Shown here: in pieces, positions 45,572 to 56,857 of the stretch
Layout: every line of letters begins with the position of its first letter
Position numbering within the stretch: position 1 is the stretch's first letter
Source: Aaosphaeria pasadenensis
Lineage: Eukaryota > Ascomycota > Dothideomycetes > Pleosporales
DNA: 64,000 nucleotides
Assembly (NCBI GenBank): GCA_022813625.1
Contig: JAKLMB010000024.1
Span: 558,001-622,000 of the forward strand
Reading direction: 5' to 3'
Notes under the pieces: model-generated
What the model saw: only the letters and a program-made list of their open reading frames with translations
Told to the model about the DNA's origin: nothing
Database searches by the model: none
Made by a program: the position numbers and the translations under genes

Positions 45572-47056
45572 ATGCCTTCCAAACTCGATGGTCCACTCGA
45601 CAACGGAGAGCTGGAAGACGTTGCTTTGTACTCCTCGAAGTGGATGCCCATACGAGCTTCGAGATGGAGTGTGGATCTTGTTCGCCCTGAATTTCTGGCG
45701 CTGAGATCTCGAGGCCCTAAAAAGCCCATGCGACGAACGGCGTGGCTGGACGGCCTTCGGGGCTTCGCAGCACTCATGGTTTACATTCATCACAATCAAC
45801 TATGGGCACACAACCTCCAGGGCAATCTCATATTCGAAAATGCTTTTGGTTACGAAGGTCGGCGGTACTTCGCTGCCTTGCCCTTCATTCGCCATTTCTT
45901 CTCCGGAGGCCACTTCGCCGTTGCAATATTCTTCGTCATCTCTGGCTACGTTCTCTCCATCAAATCTTTAGATTTGATACAAAAAGGACACTACCAGACT
46001 GCGGCAGACAGCATTGGGTCTGCGCTATTTCGTCGTTGGGTTAGACTATACTTCCCAGTCATTTGCATCACCCTTCTTTTCCTGTCCTACAGACACTGGT
46101 CTCAGATATGGGTCGATGTCGCTGAGTTGAAGCCCACCTACCGAGAAGAGCTCAAGAACTGGTATTATTCTTTCAAAAACTACAGCTTCGTCTTCTCAGA
46201 AAGCATATATGAATTCTCGAATTCATACCAACCACATGCTTGGTCGATCCCAATCGAATTCAAAGGCTCAATCATCGTTTACACCACTACATCAGCACTG
46301 GCTCGCTGCACAAGGAATGCACGTCTGTGTTGCGAAGTAGGACTCATAGTCTATTTCTTATACGTGGTAGACGGCTGGTATGGCGCGCTGTTTGTGTCAG
46401 GCATGCTTCTCAGCGATCTTGATCTTCTTGCCTTGGCTGGCCAACAACCTAAAATCTTCACAACGCTCGAGGGATTCAAAGAATTAATCTTCTTCCATCT
46501 TTTCATTGTAGCCCTGTATCTGGGCGGTGTCCCTTCCGCTGATTCGCCAGATAGCGAGCATTTACTCTCAAAATCACCTGGCTGGAGATGGCTGTCGCAT
46601 TTGAAACCTCAAGCAGTCTTCAATCCCAAGTGGTTCTACTTATTTTGGGCCGCTGTACTCACGGTCGCCTCAGTACCGCGACTGCCCTGGCTCAAGGGCT
46701 TCTTCGAAACACGGTTCTGCCAATATCTCGCTCGGATTTCCTTTGCTCTTTACTTGGTACATGGGCCAGTCATCTGGATACTCGGAGATCGAGTGTACGC
46801 TGCAGTGGGGTTTGCGAGAGATGTTCAGAAAGATCACATTTCTAACTGGATCGGTGCCTTCCCTCTTTCGACACAAGGCCCAATGGGTTTTGAACTCGCA
46901 TTTTGGGCTTCACAGATTGTTATTCTACCTGTGACATTATATGCGGCAGAGGTTGCGACCAAGCTCTTCGACGAGCCGAGCGTAAAAATATCGAACTGGC
47001 TTTACAAGAAAACGTTGCAACCGAGCTTACCACAGACTCCGTTACGCAATGCCTAA
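45572..47056 (+). CDS. acyltransferase-3 family membrane protein
   Basis: 494-residue multi-pass membrane acyltransferase of the Acyl_transf_3 (OafA/NolL/inter-alpha) type, one exon. ATG 45572 (MPSKLDG). A hydrophilic N-terminus of about 55 residues leads to RTAWLDGLRGFAALMVYIHH, the family's first membrane helix with the conserved RG and His residues thought to be catalytic. HFAVAIFFVISGYVLS and FRRWVRLYFPV are the next hallmarks. About ten membrane segments follow, with a YLARISFALYLVHGPVIW helix near the end. Members move acetyl or other acyl groups from the cytosol to sugars or lipids in the Golgi or at the surface. Lying between two glycosyltransferase genes, it probably O-acylates the same glycan or glycolipid. 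Confidence 0.9.
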   Translation: MPSKLDGPLDNGELEDVALYSSKWMPIRASRWSVDLVRPEFLALRSRGPKKPMRRTAWLDGLRGFAALMVYIHHNQLWAHNLQGNLIFENAFGYEGRRYFAALPFIRHFFSGGHFAVAIFFVISGYVLSIKSLDLIQKGHYQTAADSIGSALFRRWVRLYFPVICITLLFLSYRHWSQIWVDVAELKPTYREELKNWYYSFKNYSFVFSESIYEFSNSYQPHAWSIPIEFKGSIIVYTTTSALARCTRNARLCCEVGLIVYFLYVVDGWYGALFVSGMLLSDLDLLALAGQQPKIFTTLEGFKELIFFHLFIVALYLGGVPSADSPDSEHLLSKSPGWRWLSHLKPQAVFNPKWFYLFWAAVLTVASVPRLPWLKGFFETRFCQYLARISFALYLVHGPVIWILGDRVYAAVGFARDVQKDHISNWIGAFPLSTQGPMGFELAFWASQIVILPVTLYAAEVATKLFDEPSVKISNWLYKKTLQPSLPQTPLRNA

Positions 47057-48041
47057 AATATTTTATTTAGTGGTGGCCCAGTACCTATAATAGAACATAT
47101 TCTCATAATCACGACTGTATCAATAGCTGTACCTGCAAATTTTGCATTGCGAATAAGACGCTCTAAGTTTGCTCGCGTGCTCTCCTCGGTCTCACATGTC
47201 ATCTCATGCCGGCATCGGTACGAACAAACCCTAGCAGGATACGAATCCTGTCCCGACTCGGTACAGTACCGATAATCACATCTCTATGTACATGCATCCA
47301 AAATATGGTGTAAAACATGGGTTTGAGTCTGAACAGATGCCGTCCTCATCCTTTCGACCTGGTTCCCGTTTACGAAAACATATAATACAATTTACCGCAA
47401 ATCTATCGCAACGAGCACCGCGCATGGGGACACTTCTTGTCTTTGAGTTTTCGCACGCAAGTTGAAGGACTGGCGGTAATGAGTAATAATGCGCTGGAAC
47501 CGCCAGGAACCGGTGGCGTGCATAGGGGACAATATTGGGTTTCCTATATGGGATCTTGCTCCGGCCCTACCGTGCCCATAGGGTTCACAGATCAGTGGGG
47601 TAAAAGGAACACCACCCTTATACCCTCGCCGGCCCCAGCCAATTAAAGTGGATATGTTCTGACATCTTCTCCAAGAGTATTTCTGCAGATCAGGACCGTT
47701 TCTATAAACAGTGGAGTGTGTTGATTTATGCAAGCCTTCGATTTACACCATTGTGTCGATGATCATTAGGCATGCTCATGATCGCCGATTCTGATCGAGA
47801 TTGACAGAAGCGTGAGCGCCGTCGTAATATTTGCTCATCAAATCCTCTACACATCATTTGGAAGCACAACTTATCGCGTCGGTACATGCACTTTTCCCCA
47901 ATCGCCAAGCTCCACGCCCCAAGCGACCGTACGGCAAGGGAGCGTTAGGGACCGAGGGGTTTGAATTGCACGTGAAATCCCAACATCGTTCCATCTAAGC
48001 GAAGGTGGACAGAAGGGTACTGAAACACTCACTTCGTCGAC
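47057..48041. other. intergenic, upstream of GT8
   Basis: 985 bp between the acyltransferase stop and the GT8 start. Two adjacent inverted repeats (47235-47272) are listed separately. No gene was seen. Confidence 0.45.
47235..47272. repeat. two adjacent inverted repeats, one a CGG-N7-CCG dyad
   Basis: The first is caggat-acga-atcctg (47235-47250), the second tcggtac-a-gtaccga (47258-47272). The second contains CGG and CCG separated by seven bases (47259-47271), the layout many Zn2Cys6 regulators bind as dimers. It could be an operator for the GT8 gene about 770 bp downstream; alternatively these are just hairpins in the acyltransferase 3' flank. Confidence 0.4.
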
Positions 48042-49421
48042 ATGAGGAAAGTGCGCAATCTTGGAGCTGCTGCGTTCGGGGCTGTAGTATGCATCTGGAT
48101 GTTCGCACTCCATGGCCCTGACATGTTGCAGCTGTCTCAACTTCGAAATATACATGATCATCATAGCAAGGTAGAGAATAACAGCTCATCATCTATTACC
48201 ATACCATTGGTGCCGGAGCACGGAAACCCTCAAGCGGACGGTGTGCAACCAGAGTCACATTCAACAGAGAGCGTCACTTCCAAGACAAGACCTCCGCCAG
48301 AACTTCCGCTTTTCTCGTCAACTGCCAATTGGCCTATCAGTTCAATTACCTTGGAAATCCCGGCTGCCTTCCCTGTACCGACCAAAATCGAGATTCAGAA
48401 TGATGAATCAACCTCAAGTAACATACCAATCCCAACCGAAACCGTCGCCACCGTTTTCGAAGCAGAGTTTCCGTTTCAAAATGACCTTGACCTTGACTTT
48501 CCGAGTCACGTATTGAAAGCTCTGAGCAATGAGAAACCATACAATTATCCAACAAATGGAAAGCATACATATGCGTACGCTACATTCATGGCAACCCGGA
48601 ACCCGTCCATCAAAGATCCTTACTTCATGGCCATACATTCTCTTATCTACAGAGTGCTATGGTCCCCTAGATCACGGAGCGAAGGATACCCTTTCATAGT
48701 GTTTGTCGGAGACTTCGTTACTATGGAGCAGCGAGAATTGTTGGCGGGGGCCGGAGCCATCGTTCGTGAGCTAGCACCACTCGAATGGAATCCAAATACA
48801 CCTGGTGCACAACACCGTTGGAAGGACTTGTTTGCGAAACTCAACATGTGGAAAGAGACGGAGTTTTCACGCATCCTATTCCTAGATGCCGACGCTTTTC
48901 CCACCACAAATATTGACGATATGTTTGAACTGGGAGTGAGTCAGCATTGTCTCGACTCCAATCTGGAACCGGATGACTATCTTCTAGATGGCAGCCCAGT
49001 GTGTGAGCCATACGTGTTTGCGGGTGTTCCTCAGAATCCATTCAATGAAACGAATCGGAACATCAACGTTGGCAGTATGGTTTTCTCTCCTTCAGAAAGG
49101 ATGCATCAGCGACTGTTGCAGAATTACGTCAAGACGGACAGATATGATTGTATGATGGCTGAACAGGCCTTTCTAAACTGGCAATTTGCCCCCCAAGGCG
49201 CGTTTCCCGCAACACAATTAGACAGGGCGTATGGTGGATTTTTCCCCCAGGAGGATGAAGAAGGGAAGTTGAAGGTTATCCACGAAAAGCTATGGGCAGA
49301 TGACAGAATGTGGATGAAGCGGGAGTGGCTAACCCAATGGGAAGAGATGATACAATTCTACACAAGTCCGGCATTCCTTGAATCGAGGGCGGCCAGCCTT
49401 GGTTTATTTGAAACATTGTAG
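48042..49421 (+). CDS. GT8/Gnt1-like glycosyltransferase, type II membrane
   Basis: 459-residue Golgi-type transferase in one exon. An N-terminal anchor (LGAAAFGAVVCIWMFAL, about 7-23) is followed by a long Ser/Pro/Glu-rich stem (about 35-160) and a catalytic domain that begins at YAYATFMATRN. RILFLDADAFPTTNIDDMF holds the metal-binding D282-x-D284, as in glycogenin-like GT8 and fungal Gnt1-type alpha-N-acetylglucosaminyltransferases. NVGSMVFSPSERMHQRLL and AEQAFLNWQF are further family features. The donor and acceptor sugars cannot be told. It points to the converging dehydrogenase gene with only 69 bp between stop codons. Together with GT32, the acyltransferase and GT90 it forms the glycan block. 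Confidence 0.88.
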   Translation: MRKVRNLGAAAFGAVVCIWMFALHGPDMLQLSQLRNIHDHHSKVENNSSSSITIPLVPEHGNPQADGVQPESHSTESVTSKTRPPPELPLFSSTANWPISSITLEIPAAFPVPTKIEIQNDESTSSNIPIPTETVATVFEAEFPFQNDLDLDFPSHVLKALSNEKPYNYPTNGKHTYAYATFMATRNPSIKDPYFMAIHSLIYRVLWSPRSRSEGYPFIVFVGDFVTMEQRELLAGAGAIVRELAPLEWNPNTPGAQHRWKDLFAKLNMWKETEFSRILFLDADAFPTTNIDDMFELGVSQHCLDSNLEPDDYLLDGSPVCEPYVFAGVPQNPFNETNRNINVGSMVFSPSERMHQRLLQNYVKTDRYDCMMAEQAFLNWQFAPQGAFPATQLDRAYGGFFPQEDEEGKLKVIHEKLWADDRMWMKREWLTQWEEMIQFYTSPAFLESRAASLGLFETL

Positions 49422-49490
49422 TAAAATAGCATGGCATTGAACTCAATTAATTCTATCATTTTCTTTCTACAATCAGCGTATCATTCGAAC

Positions 49491-50663
49491 TTATGTAGCA
49501 AGGTTTCCGTTTTGATCAAACCTGACGACATTGCCAGTACACAGAGCTTCTTGCAAAGCCCTCCCGATTCTCATGACGACAATTCCCGTCTCCATTGGGA
49601 GTGGTACAGGTTCATTCCGAACAATTGAAGAGATGAACTCATTCGCTTCAGTTGCGAATGCATCTTCAAATCTCTGCCAGTATTCCGGCTGAACTTCATT
49701 CCGTAGACCCAACCGGTCTGCCAACACTACGTTGTTTGCGCGGGGGAAGACGTTCACCATCACCTTGCCCGTTGTCCCCGTGATTTCCGTGCAAACATCA
49801 TGCCCGTGTGCTTGAGTTCTAGAGCAGTAAAAATAAGCAATTTTACCACCCCAGAATTCGACAACACCGACGGCATTGTCAACATCGTTGAATTCTTTCA
49901 ATTCAGGGTGATGCTGGAGTGTGCCAATTGCCCAGCAAGCCTTCGGCACAGGGTTCCCCAGATACCAGAGGGACAGATCGATATCATGGATCGCACAGTC
50001 GACGAAGATGCCGCCATTGCGAGACGCATATCGAACGAAGAATCCAGTATTGTCAAGGAGATCGCAAGTATTTGAGCGAACTACAAAGGGGTCTCCAATG
50101 GCCTTGCCATCGTGTATCTTGACTGCAGCGTCTCGATAAGAAGCGTCAAAACGACGAGAGAATCCTGCCATGACTTTCAACTGGGGATGCTTCTTCGCTG
50201 CATCCACGACGGATTGCGCCTTGATATAGCGTCAGCGCATGGATTCAGTGGGTTCAGCATTTGCTAAGAGATGCAGCCTTTTTTCTCACCTCTTCAAGGT
50301 CGGTGCTCAGAGGTTTCTCGCAGAGAACATGCAGGCCCCGCTCAATTGCTGCCAGTGACTGGCTGGCATGGACGTCCGTGCTGGTAGAGATCCAGACAGC
50401 GGCCAATTTCGGGTGCGTGAGCATATCATTGTAATTGTCGTAAACGGAAATCCCGAATTCCTTATACTCCTGGTTGTTATTTGCCCATTGTACCTCCTCC
50501 GGGGTCGCACTGCAGACAGCTATTACCCGAGCATGTGGAACCCGGTATAGCAAGGTGTGAACATGTCGCTTACCCTAAAACTTTTATTAGATACAATTAT
50601 GGAACGCTGGAGAAAACATACCATACGGCCGAGACCGACGACGGCAATGTTGACTTGCTCCAT
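49491..50663 (-). CDS. Gfo/Idh/MocA-family NAD(P) sugar or inositol dehydrogenase
   Basis: 351-residue cytosolic oxidoreductase from three exons (50622-50663, 50290-50574, 49491-50219). The first exon encodes only MEQVNIAVVGLGRM, and the intron splits the nucleotide-binding turn VVGLGRM/GKRH of the Rossmann domain. The EKPLS motif carries the conserved lysine, and CAIHDIDLSLWYLG has the active-site His and Asp of the C-terminal domain. Fungal relatives are annotated as myo- or scyllo-inositol 2-dehydrogenase or as sugar dehydrogenases; the substrate is not determined by the motifs. Its position between GT8 and GT90 suggests it could make or interconvert a nucleotide-linked or free sugar precursor for the same product, but it may be an unrelated catabolic gene. 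Confidence 0.9.
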
Positions 50664-51353
50664 GATCAGTTGAGGGAGAGAAGGCAGCTAATTCGAGTCA
50701 AACACTGAGACTCCGTCAAACGAAATAGAATTTTGATGGGGCTGCAAATGCGGCCACATGTCTCTATTTATCTGTTTTCATGACCCTACTGCTTTCTCCA
50801 TGTAGCTTGGCTACCTAGCATATAAGTTTACCACAATTCCTGGGTGATGGTCGATGTTGTTGCTTGTCAACAAATGTAGTAACCCCGGCGGCACTTACCA
50901 AACTGAGATTAGCTGGTCAACCATTTTGTACACAGAGTTGCAAAGTTAAAGCTGCATGGTGGTTCCACACACAACATTTCCGGACACTTTTCCCTAGCCG
51001 GCGGCTCCTACTTGTTATGGACAACACGAGCAAAGAAGATAGACATGGTTCCCGTATAAGTTGATGACGGGGATTTTACAACTTTCGGTCGACAATGACC
51101 CGTATTTGCGTCGACATCTAAAATCTCGGAATAATGACCATAAGCCGGGACGTCACCAACCCGGAATGTGGGAGGCTTGTCCAACGTAGAATGAATAGAA
51201 CTGCGGAGAGAATTGACGTAACAAAATACGGAGAAACCCTCACATGGTTAGTTGGTAGTGGAATCTGCTCTCCATTTTCCAAATGATATCAGTTCGGATC
51301 TCTCAATTAGTTCTTCGGTGGAATAATGGAATCATTAGCGTTGAAAGGCGCCC
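50664..51353. other. intergenic, no gene seen
   Basis: 690 bp upstream of the dehydrogenase gene and downstream of GT90; nothing recognised. Confidence 0.45.
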
Positions 51354-53938
51354 CTAAAGCGGTTTTCGCTCTGGGTCTTGCAATCTCGCGAGCTCTAACA
51401 TAAGTCTATATAAATAAATGCTCGAGTCGACCTCTCTCAGTGCTTTTCTCGACCAGGCCTTCCCATTGTCGGCAATCTTCTTCGCCATGATTTGACCGTG
51501 TTCATGCAAGGTTAAATGGGAAACAATCTCCGGTAGCTCGGCTAAGCCTTGACTTACAGGCACATAATGCACCCAAGGTATTAGGCGATCATCGTGCCAT
51601 TCCCTCAGTAACGTTTGTTTTAAAGGCGCGGAATTTGATGCTAGAAGTTGATGGAACCTGCCACTGATACCGTTTCCGTCCGCGTCAAATGCAAGTTTGA
51701 ATTGGAAGGCTTTGTTGCGGTCTGCCCAACTCTTCGTCCTGAAGTAGAATCTTTGCGATCTACAGAAGATGGTTTCACAGTGGAGGATTCTGGTGAAGGC
51801 CACCTCAAACAGTCTGGCATTGAGGAACGAACTCTTTTCTTGGGCGACCTGGCCATATCTTTCGACAAGGTACGAATATCGTCTAGGCTCGAGCCCTTGG
51901 CCCAGAGCGACAAACCTCTGGCGGTGGTAATTCATCCAATCATTGCTTGACGCAAATCCTCCCGTCGTAGAACCTGCCCAGTACAGGCTGCCCTTTTTCT
52001 GGTCCCACTCTGGATCGTGCAGGCTATCGTACTGGAATTCATCTTCGATGTAAGCTGGACTAGGGAAGAGGATGTCGCCCATTGTCGAAAGGGTCCCGGT
52101 TGATAATATTGGAGCCCATCCTTGCATTAAGCGCATGGAAACAGGCCCCATAAGGAGGCCATGTTGTTTGCGATACTCATCGTGAAGACACAGATCGATA
52201 GACGAGCTAAAATTTTGAATAAAGGGTAATTCATAGGTTTGCTCTTTCTCGCCCGACTGCACAGGCTCAGACAAATGCTGAGCGGAACAGAATTGCGTGA
52301 TCGCGTCATACGTTGGTTGATGGGATAGGTGAACCATTCGCAATTGGCGCTGCATCGCTGCCTTGTCTCCTTCACCTTGGAACGGAGGCATGAGAACCCT
52401 TGGTTCATCAAGATGATTAACAAGGAATTTTATATCAGTGAGTTTGCTTCCAATACCGTGGAGCAACCTATCGAACGATAAAGTGATGTGTCTGTCATTC
52501 GTTCGCGTGGGATGCTGGCAAGTTGTCTGTCTTTTCGCACCGGAATAACGACAGAGCCAAAGCTCGCTGCCCTCGACAGCAAACGCGGAATCCATCATCT
52601 TTACAAATTCTTCGCCACTCAATGTGAGAAAGGGCGAGATGGACTTGTGGATTGTATCAAAGTCATCGATGATAGAGGAATTTTGTGCGATGGCATACTC
52701 ATACCATTCTTCAAAGCCAGGGGGTGGATCTGCGTGATATTTCGATCGATAATTATTGTATGCACTGGTGAAGTTACTGGATTGGCGCCTAATTAGACCC
52801 TCGAATTGCCTTTCTGATGTTTCGACCAAAGCGGAAATGGGATGTTGACGTGTTGAAACGAAGCTAGAGCGGGCTGATAATTGTTGGGCTTTTATTGCTG
52901 CCATGTTAGTCGTGTACGACCAGAGTGGCAGGAGTGCAAAGGCCGAAATAGCAAGCTTTGCCTTGGTCCTCGCTGGCACCATTAGAACTACTTGAACCAG
53001 GACCGCAAGTGAAGAGATGACGTATAAAACCGCTTGCGAATCGGAAGTCTGCACGAAGGGGTTGCGCGTTGCAAGTACGCCAAATGCCTGGACATAGGGT
53101 GCAGATGACCAGGAAGCATAGTGAATCTGATATGATTTAGTCCACTGACGTTTGGAATGAAAGAAAATTTGGTCTTACTGTGCGTGCAACGAAGTACCAA
53201 AATCCAGCTTTGGCCAATGCCAGGCCTAGGACAGGTATAGTCTGATAGATGAAAGGACCAGCGATCAGGATATGACCGAAGATAAAAATAATCAGTATCA
53301 TTGATACGCGCAGTGACAAACGACCCATAAGTTCGTGAATGTCATCAAAAGGTAGGGGGCCTGCAGAGCTACTGCCGCGGATAGAGAAAAAACAAATCGC
53401 TATCAGGGGAAATACAACAATACCCGAAGATATAGCATAGTAAGGATCTTCCCTAGATAAAACGATGGTGGCAAGGACAGATATAAATGTTGGGAATAAT
53501 AGCTGTGGTGAATGGGCGCACAATGTGCTCAATAGTGTGCCTCCGAACTTGACATCGGGGTTGGATTTTGCGGCAAGAAGGGCGGCGCCCAACAATGGCT
53601 AGTCGCATGTCAGAGGACACAGAACTCTCAGATATGAAACAAACTATTACCATGAGCTCGAGGATCCCGTGTTGTTCCTCAAAGATGTTGACAAGAGCAA
53701 TTCCAAATGCTGCTAACCATAGTGGTCGGTGTCCATAAGATGATTTCACCGCTTGGCGCATGGAAGCTGTCAAGCCGCCTTGTATGATACAGCATCCGAA
53801 AGAAAGCATCAACCAGCATAACACTTCAGACATCATCTCATTTTGGGCAGAGAAGAGGCCATATCTGCATATCGCGGCAAGAGTGGCGGCGCTAGCCAAT
53901 GTGGCAGGAGTCGCGACGATGATGCCTCCGGCCCGCAT
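51354..53938 (-). CDS. GT90 (CAP10-like) glycosyltransferase with multi-spanning N-terminus
   Basis: 826-residue protein from three exons (53651-53938, 53180-53598 extended by one base to 53179, 51354-53126). Both introns are 52 bp; ATG 53938 (MRAGGIIVATP). The first 300 residues hold about eight membrane segments, among them LATIVLSREDPYYAISSGIV and LRVSMILIIFIFGHILIAG. The GT90 domain lies in the C-terminal half: LYWAGSTTGGF, YYFRTKSWAD-type segment, FKLAFDADGNGISGRFHQLL, the LLREWHDDRLIPWVHYVPV core, and HEHGQIMAKKIADNGKAWS. GT90 includes the Cryptococcus CAP10 and Cxt1 xylosyltransferase families, which build capsule and glycolipid glycans. It is divergent from the Zn2Cys6 regulator (720 bp). 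Confidence 0.9.
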
Positions 53939-54658
53939 AGACAAGAGTGAAGGATAAACTTGCAATGAGTATCTGGTCTAAAGCGTCGCGATCTTGTGTT
54001 TATCGATGAATATCTCATAGGGAATGGGATATCCTGCGAAATTCGTCCTGACCGAAATACCTGCAGGTGTTGTAGTTCTTCGATGACCGTTGGTGAAGCT
54101 GTGCTGGTGCGAGATCTGAGTACAATAATACCAAGCAACCAAGCACCCAAGCAAGGCTCGCTAGGGGGCCTGATTACCTCCTACCTACCTATGGATGGAG
54201 AATGGCAAAGCGATTAGCGGATATCCCAATCAGGATGTATAATATCACAGGGTTCATCTTGAGCAAAGCATCGCCATGGAGAATAAAAATAACGATAATG
54301 CATTATTGTTGGTAACGAACAGACACGGTAATTCATACCAGCGCACATGTACGTATCGTTAACTACCTAGGTAGGTAGTACCTGTTTAGTATTAGTGGTG
54401 AGTACCTAAGGAAGAATAGCTCCCATCCCAAAAGAGTAAGTCCCGCCGGAGTGATGCGACCTTTCGGGGTCTTGGGATGCCCCCTCATCCGCCGACTCCT
54501 ACCCCACACTGGCCATCTTTCAATTGTCATCATTATTATTACTATTTTGAAAACCTGTATGCTTGAATCATTGCATACCTCCACTAGAGACGCATGCTTT
54601 GGAAAGTCGACTGAGTAACTCGTGCATGCCAGTTTTCATCCGCAAGCCAAATAGGTCA
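53939..54658. promoter_or_regulatory. divergent promoter region of GT90 and the Zn2Cys6 regulator
   Basis: 720 bp between two outward-pointing start codons. It holds several copies of a CCTAC/GTAGG word (54170-54192 and 54362-54382, including cctaggtagg), a short partly palindromic cluster often seen in fungal intergenic DNA. Joint or self-regulation by the regulator is possible. Confidence 0.45.
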
Positions 54659-56857
54659 ATGCCGCCTGTGAGAAATCCTTGCAACCAGTGCAGGGGTAGG
54701 TAGCCCTTCCATCGCTCGCTCTTGAGAGCTAATAGGAATACCTAGAAAAGCATGTGCGATGTACGTGTGCTTCGTGAAAGATTGCACCAACCTTTTCGAT
54801 GCTACGATGTCCTTCCTGTTTGCTGTAATGCTAATCCATACTTTGCGCTCCAACCATAGGCGACGAAGAGCGCCCCATATGCCAACGTTGCCGTCTGAAA
54901 GACATTCGGTGCACTCGTAATATACGGCCCACCCCATTTCGACCAGGTTCGTCCGCCAAATATGATGCTCTCTTCACTGGCAATGAGAGATGGGTCAACA
55001 GTAATCCAGTCCGATGTAAGAGCCCGCGAATTTGCAATGATCCAATGGGATGCAAGAGGGGCAGATTTCTGACGGCAAACTGTTAATAGTCCAGGTTCAT
55101 GGTCCTAGCGAGGCCTTCTGTATAGTGGACTTACAAGACAACAATGACCAGCACCCTCCTCTTTCAGATCCCCACGTTGAACTATGCAATACTGTTCCAC
55201 CCGTCACGGCCCTCCATCAAAACTCGACCAACTCGCCACACACGAATTCACCAGAGAGCTTGCCGTTGAGCACGACATACCCTGACTCGGGACAAACATC
55301 GAACTCTTCACACCACTCCGTGTAAGTATGAAGAGACCGTGCACGATCAAAAGCCGATCCCTTATGCTCATCGATTGCAGTACCTCAAATGATGGACGCA
55401 ATGCACATCAAGAAGAATGTACAGTGCCAACAGAAAGTCGAAGTCATGTTACTCCGCCAATTGGGTTCGAACTACGTATGTTTGACCAAACTGAAGCATG
55501 TCTTATGAGATATTTCATTGAAGAAATATCACCTTGGGTGCGTTATTTGTCATGCCTTTGAGAGAGACTGGGAATCTAAGATGGACAGTTTGATACATGT
55601 GATGTACGGAAACATTTCCAGTACTACATTCCGGAACGTGCCAGGTATTTCCAGCCGCTGTGCAATGCCATATTCGCAACATCTGCACGACATCTTCATC
55701 GATTGCCTCAACATAGAACGCCCGAAGGTATTTGCTATCAAGGTCAAATCCTGACCAATCTCACACCCCATGTTGCTGTTGAGTATATGTTGAAATGTCT
55801 ACCGGCACTCAGGTCATTCCACGAAATTCAGGATGATGATCAGAGAGATTTGATCATCGCTACAGCTATAATTCTACGTCAATTTGAGGAGATAGAGGAT
55901 GTTGAATCAATTAATATTGACGAGGCATTGCCAGAAGGCTCTTCGACCGGAGGAGTAAACTTTTTAGATATCATAAACACTGTTTTACGAAGCTCCCACA
56001 TTGTACACAACCCCAATGGCCAAGGATTAATTCACGTAGTGTATTGGATATCGCTCAGACAGGAAGTTTACTCAGCCTTCATGGGCAGGCGCTCGCCGCA
56101 GATGCTTCTATCGCAAGAACATTGGAACGATGCCGAGGCTATAGACAAGACAATCATGCATGCAGCTCAGGTAGCCAAATGGTTATTCGATGACGGATCG
56201 GAGAGCGAGTGGTGTAAGTTGGTATTTCAAGATTTCGGAGTGAATAATTGTTGATAGAAGCTTTTAGACCGATTGAAAGAGCAGGAACAGCTACTCGAAT
56301 CGATCATCCAAACTCTGCCCCAATTTCTTCCAATCCTCTGGGAACCACCCAACAAGTCAAGAGGTGAAGTCTTTCCAATTGTCTGGCTTGGTTCCGATTT
56401 GGCAATCACTGGGATTCAGCATGTAATCATTTCAAAGATGGTCCTGACAGCCGAGGACCCCAATCTAAAGTAGGCTTGACACTAGCAACATTGTAGGTGT
56501 TGAGAGTACGCTGACCTCTTTTGCCCAGATCGGAAAGGGTAGCGCGGGGCGCGCATCGTCAAGTTGAGTCAAAAGTTCGAAAGCTGGTTCTTGATCTTTG
56601 TGGCATGGCCCGTTCCCGACCTCAGTGTCCTCCCGCCCTTGTCAATGCCGCCATGGGTATCCTTCACTATGGCCACTTCTTCACGGATGAGTGGGAGCTA
56701 CAAGCGTTGCGAGCAATAATCACAAAGTTTGAGAAAATTCGGGCGTGGCCAGTTCCAAAGGAACTAAGTACGTTTTGCTGAGAATACTACAGATTGAAAG
56801 TTGGTTCTTATTATGAATACAGAAAACATGTCTAGGAACGACCCGGTGGCCATATAA
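54659..56857 (+). CDS. Zn2Cys6 transcription factor, ArcA-like with fungal_trans_2 domain
   Basis: Roughly 570 residues over about nine exons. Joining 54659-54695, a 15-base exon 54746-54760 and an exon starting at 54860 yields CNQCREKHVRC then DEERPICQRCRLKDIRC, a perfect C-x2-C-x6-C-x6-C-x2-C-x6-C cluster. FRPGSSAKYDALFTGNERW follows. The next junction (near 54995-55047) is unresolved. Later exons are about 55048-55321, 55381-55537, 55589-56213, 56268-56469, 56529-56767 and perhaps 56823-56857. They carry EACLMRYFIEEISPWFDTC, LCNAIFATSARHLHRL and WYRLKEQEQLLESI, typical of the ArcA-like fungal_trans_2 group. Nuclear DNA-binding regulator, divergent from GT90, so it may control the glycan block. 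If the last intron is not used, the protein stops at 56781. Confidence 0.85.
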
